NCBI GenBank assembly: GCA_028282395.1
Contig: JANQHY010000253.1
Coordinates: 1-9,175, forward strand
Length of the DNA stretch: 9,175 bases
Reading direction: 5' to 3'
DNA from: Gammaproteobacteria bacterium
Lineage (GTDB): Bacteria; Pseudomonadota; Gammaproteobacteria; UBA12402
Position numbers and translations under genes: made by a program. Of this stretch, positions 7,085 through 9,175 are shown one piece after another (within the stretch, counting starts at the first letter, position 1; each line of letters opens with the position of its first letter). The notes beneath the pieces were generated by a model. That model made no database searches and had not been told where the DNA came from. It saw only the letters and a program-made list of their open reading frames with translations.

Positions 7085-8051
7085 TTTTATTATCCTCTTC
7101 ATTAGAAAGAAACCCCTGCTGTTGCATCCAGTGATCATCGACAAATTTAGTCAAATAATTACGGATAGAGTCCGGCAGAATCACTAAACATTTTTTCCCT
7201 GGCGCTAGTGTTTCGGCTGCCTGCAGTGCTGCCCAAACTGCTGCACCAGAAGAACCACCAACCAGCAACCCCTCCTCTCTGATAAGACGCCGCGCCATTA
7301 AAAAAGCGTTTTTATCGTCACTCTTAATATACCGATCAATTAAATGGTTATCCAACACCTTAGGAATGAAATCGTAACCGATACCCTCAACATGATAAGG
7401 ATGAACATCATTTCCACCCGCCAAAATAGATCCATAAGGGTCGACACCAATAATTTTTATGTCGGCACGCACCTCCTTCAAACGCTTTGCCACGCCAGTA
7501 ATGGTGCCACCTGTACCAACTCCCATCACCACCATTGCTAACTCTTCACCCATATCTGAGAGGATCTCTTCCGCAGTCTGATGGTAATGCGCGCCAGGAT
7601 TAGCCGCATTGCCATACTGATCAAGCATATACGCACCAGGAATCTCCTGCTCTAGACGCCGCGCCAGGGAGATATGACTCTCAGCAGAGTCCCAAGCTGC
7701 TTCGGTTGGCGTACGATAGATTTTTGCCCCCAATGCCTCCAGAACTACCGCTTTCTCATGGCTCATCTTCTCCGGCATGGTAATAATCACCTTATAGCCG
7801 CGCACGGCACCAACTAAGGCGATACCAATACCGGTATTGCCAGATGTTGCTTCAATTAACGTGCCTCCCGGTTTAATTTTACCGGCTTTCTCTGCTGCCA
7901 ACACCATATCTGCGGCAATGCGATCTTTGATTGAGCCACCTGGATTTAGAAATTCGCACTTCCCATACAATTCACAGTCTAAATCGCTACCAATACGGTT
8001 AAACCGCACTGCTGGTGTATGACCGATTGCTGCAAGAATATTATTCATCAT
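7077..8051 (-). CDS. cbs: Cystathionine beta-synthase, catalytic domain only
   Basis: CBS joins homocysteine and serine (in some bacteria O-acetylserine) to cystathionine, the first step of reverse transsulfuration. The 324-residue product has the fold-type II PLP core: NPGGSIKDR (36-44, PLP Lys42), EATSGNTGIG (67-76), the glycine-rich phosphate loop GVGTGGT (177-183) and GSSGAA (266-271). DQYGNAANPGAHYHQTAEEI (144-163) and LPDSIRNYLTKFVDD (292-306) point to CBS rather than plain cysteine synthase CysK/CysM. It ends soon after the catalytic domain, so the C-terminal Bateman (CBS-pair) regulatory module and the N-terminal haem region of animal enzymes are missing. The start has two adjacent ATG codons; AGGAG at 8060-8064 is 8 nt from the first. 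Its TAA overlaps the start of the gamma-lyase gene (ATGAGTAA). No convincing promoter was found upstream; it must lie in or beyond the tandem repeats. Confidence 0.87.
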   Translation of the reverse strand: MMNNILAAIGHTPAVRFNRIGSDLDCELYGKCEFLNPGGSIKDRIAADMVLAAEKAGKIKPGGTLIEATSGNTGIGIALVGAVRGYKVIITMPEKMSHEKAVVLEALGAKIYRTPTEAAWDSAESHISLARRLEQEIPGAYMLDQYGNAANPGAHYHQTAEEILSDMGEELAMVVMGVGTGGTITGVAKRLKEVRADIKIIGVDPYGSILAGGNDVHPYHVEGIGYDFIPKVLDNHLIDRYIKSDDKNAFLMARRLIREEGLLVGGSSGAAVWAALQAAETLAPGKKCLVILPDSIRNYLTKFVDDHWMQQQGFLSNEEDNKNE

Positions 8052-8072
8052 TACTTTAGCTCCTATTCCCTT

Positions 8073-8270
8073 ACAGTTCGACGATACGCTGCTAAAATAG
8101 TGCCCGAAGATAGCTGCTATCGCAAGAGAGAAGTGGTCAACTCAGTAACTCGGTTAGAGAATTGTTGCGGCAACGCGATGGGGGATTGTTAAGGGGGAAA
8201 ACCGCGATGCTTCCCCTTAACTGCAAGCGCCAACTTCATTGGCGCACCGCATCAGTGATAGGGCGCTTGG
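8073..8270. repeat. Tandem structured repeat, copy 1 (198 bp)
   Basis: This copy starts ACAGTTCGACGATACGC and ends GGGCGCTTGG, directly abutting copy 2. From 8101 it aligns without gaps with 8316-8484, with about 15 substitutions over 169 nt. Inside are a GATAG/CTATC hairpin (8109-8121), GTTG/CAAC (8164-8174), a long GTTAAGGGG/CCCCTTAAC hairpin (8188-8221) and GCGCCAA/TTGGCGC (8228-8246). It encodes no plausible protein on either strand. It occupies the divergent region between cbs (minus) and thiC (plus). I do not recognise the family; it could be a non-coding RNA gene, a leader element of the cbs operon read on the minus strand, or a non-autonomous repeat. Confidence 0.75.
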
Positions 8271-8485
8271 ACAGTTCAACGATACGCTTTTAAAGACAAT
8301 ACGCTGTTAAAATAGTGCCCGAAGATCGCCGCTATCGCCAGGGAGCAGTGTTCAACTCAGCAACTCGGTTAGAGAATTGTTACGGCAACGCGATGGGGGA
8401 TTGTTAAGGGGGAGAACCGCGATTCTCCCCCTTAACTGCAAGCGCCAACTTGATTGGCGCGCCGCATCAGTGATAGGATGCTTGA
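8271..8485. repeat. Tandem structured repeat, copy 2 (about 215 bp)
   Basis: This is the second copy, starting ACAGTTCAACGATACGC. It has 17 extra nt near its start, where ATACGCTTTTAAA and ATACGCTGTTAAA form a short internal duplication. Its main hairpin is a perfect 14-bp stem: GTTAAGGGGGAGAA (8403-8416) and TTCTCCCCCTTAAC (8423-8436) around CCGCGA. A second hairpin, GCGCCAA/TTGGCGC (8443-8461), keeps its stem while one loop base differs from copy 1 (CTTCA versus CTTGA). GCATC/GATGC (8464-8482) can form a third stem. The right end overlaps the -35 box of the thiC promoter. A frame crossing it (8377-8574) has no protein-like features and runs into the riboswitch. Confidence 0.75.
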
Positions 8486-8510
8486 CTTTATCTGCCCACT
8501 GGCATCTAAT
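8482..8510 (+). promoter_or_regulatory. Near-consensus sigma70 promoter of thiC
   Basis: TTGACT at 8482-8487 and TCTAAT at 8505-8510 are 17 bp apart; each box has five of six consensus bases. Transcription would begin near 8517, immediately before the TPP riboswitch, as expected for a riboswitch-controlled thiC mRNA. Confidence 0.75.
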
Positions 8511-8518
8511 AGTGACGA

Positions 8519-8628
8519 AATCAGCAGGGGTGCTCTCCTGCCTCGGGGAAGCAAACCGACATCAAGAGAGCTGAGACATTACCCTTAATATACCTGATCC
8601 GGTTAATACCGGCGGAGGGAGCTGTTGC
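8519..8628 (+). ncRNA. TPP riboswitch (THI element) of thiC
   Basis: The aptamer senses thiamine pyrophosphate and lowers thiC expression when it is plentiful. The conserved blocks are all present in order: GGGGTGCT (8527-8534), a variable P3 arm, CTGAGA (8571-8576, pyrimidine-binding core), ACCC (8581-8584), ACCTGATCCGG (8592-8602, pyrophosphate-binding side), TAATACCGG and CGGAGGGA (8613-8620). CAGC (8522-8525) pairs with GCTG (8621-8624) as the closing P1 stem. It lies between a strong promoter and a thiC start, which fits the assignment. Confidence 0.93.
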
Positions 8629-8666
8629 GATCCACTACACGCTATATGCGTGCTTATCGTTAAACC

Positions 8667-8695
8667 TCTCCTTCACGCCACAATATGAAAGGAGA
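8667..8695 (+). promoter_or_regulatory. Shine-Dalgarno-sequestering hairpin of the thiC leader
   Basis: TCTCCTT (8667-8673) is the exact reverse complement of AAGGAGA (8689-8695), the ribosome-binding site of thiC, with a 15-nt loop. GGAGGG in the aptamer's 3' side (8614-8619) has partial complementarity to the same CCTCTCC, so the two pairings could exclude each other. This suggests translational control by TPP; no terminator-like T-run is seen in the leader. Confidence 0.5.
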
Positions 8696-8700
8696 CCACT

Positions 8701-9175
8701 GTGTCAAAAGAAACGATGCAAACGATAACTGGCGATATCTCGCCAGCACTCACCGCACCCTATCCAGGCTCAGAGAAGCATTACTTGCGCGCTGACGATC
8801 TAGAGATAGCTATGCGCCAAATTCGCCAGCATGATACACTGACATCAGAAAATCGCCAGCAAAATCCCAATATTTGTGTCTACGACACCTCTGGCCCCTA
8901 TACCGATCCCAATTACCAGCATGACTTTCGCTACGGTCTACCCAAAAAGCGCCGCGACTGGATCAATAATCGTGGTGACAGTGAACAGTTAGCCCAATTT
9001 AGCGCTGACTTTACTAACAAACTTCCTGAAAGCGATCTCCCCCAACGACCACTACCGCGATGTGCTAAGCGCGGCGCCAATGTCACCCAGCTACACTACG
9101 CGCGCCAGGGAATTATCACTGCAGAAATGCGCTATGTCGCTGCACGTGAAAATCTGCTACGCGCTAACCGCCACC
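8701..9175 (+). CDS. thiC: Phosphomethylpyrimidine synthase ThiC, N-terminal part (runs off window)
   Basis: ThiC is a radical SAM [4Fe-4S] enzyme that converts aminoimidazole ribotide to hydroxymethylpyrimidine phosphate for thiamine synthesis in the cytoplasm. The GTG start at 8701 has AAAGGAG (8688-8694) 6 nt upstream; an ATG five codons later (8716) is less well placed. The 158 visible residues include the N-terminal ThiC-associated region with YDTSGPYTDP (61-70), RYGLPKKRRDWINNRGD (77-93) and VTQLHYARQGIITAEMRYVA (128-147), followed by ARENLLR, all typical of ThiC. The catalytic barrel and the C-terminal iron-sulfur cysteine motif lie beyond the window. The first gene after the TPP riboswitch, it is probably the head of a thi operon. 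Confidence 0.93.
   Translation, partial: MSKETMQTITGDISPALTAPYPGSEKHYLRADDLEIAMRQIRQHDTLTSENRQQNPNICVYDTSGPYTDPNYQHDFRYGLPKKRRDWINNRGDSEQLAQFSADFTNKLPESDLPQRPLPRCAKRGANVTQLHYARQGIITAEMRYVAARENLLRANRH

Noticed and set aside
8094..8125. Possible minus-strand promoter for cbs (TTGCGA ... TATTTT)
   Set aside because: The spacer is 20 bp and both boxes are weak, so I do not call it.
8146..8162. tRNA-like stretch (CTCGGTTAGAG, similar to a D-arm) in both repeat copies
   Set aside because: No anticodon arm, T-arm or acceptor stem can be placed around it at the right distances, so it is not a tRNA gene.
8377..8574. 65-codon open frame in the cbs-thiC gap
   Set aside because: It crosses repeat copy 2, the thiC promoter and the TPP riboswitch; the frame is accidental.

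Overview
The window reads as chromosomal DNA of a moderately AT-rich proteobacterium, most likely a gammaproteobacterium. That placement is an inference from protein style (ThiC with a TPP riboswitch, a DsbB-like protein with a CPLCLLQR motif, NadA, a secreted Sel1-repeat protein) and from a dispersed palindromic repeat. No rRNA or tRNA is present to fix the taxon. No transposase, phage or CRISPR genes are seen.

Left part (1-1996, + strand). The 3' part of nadA (quinolinate synthase, NAD biosynthesis) is followed by an AT-rich leader with a good sigma70-type promoter. This serves a two-gene unit: a small three-helix membrane protein of unknown function, and a short DsbB-family protein that keeps the CxxC of the first periplasmic loop but lacks the second cysteine pair. 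A 112-bp imperfect palindromic element of the 'TTGCGAGCGCAGC...' type fills much of the next intergenic region.

Centre (1997-4816, + strand). A 939-residue fusion carries an acyl carrier domain, a fatty-acyl-AMP-ligase-like adenylation domain and a PlsC-type acyltransferase domain, in that order. It looks like a self-contained machine that activates a fatty acid, holds it on its own carrier domain and transfers it to a lipid acceptor. It is the most unusual gene here.

Right-centre (4854-8051, - strand). Transcription runs cbs -> cystathionine gamma-lyase -> Sel1-repeat protein. The first two genes overlap by 8 bp and form a reverse transsulfuration operon (homocysteine + serine -> cystathionine -> cysteine). 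The third gene lies 50 bp further on and encodes an exported protein with Sel1 repeats.

Right (8052-9175). The divergent intergenic region between cbs and thiC holds two abutting direct copies of a roughly 200-bp, hairpin-rich unit of unknown nature. After these come a near-consensus promoter, a TPP riboswitch with a possible Shine-Dalgarno-sequestering hairpin, and the 5' part of thiC (thiamine pyrimidine synthesis), which runs off the window.
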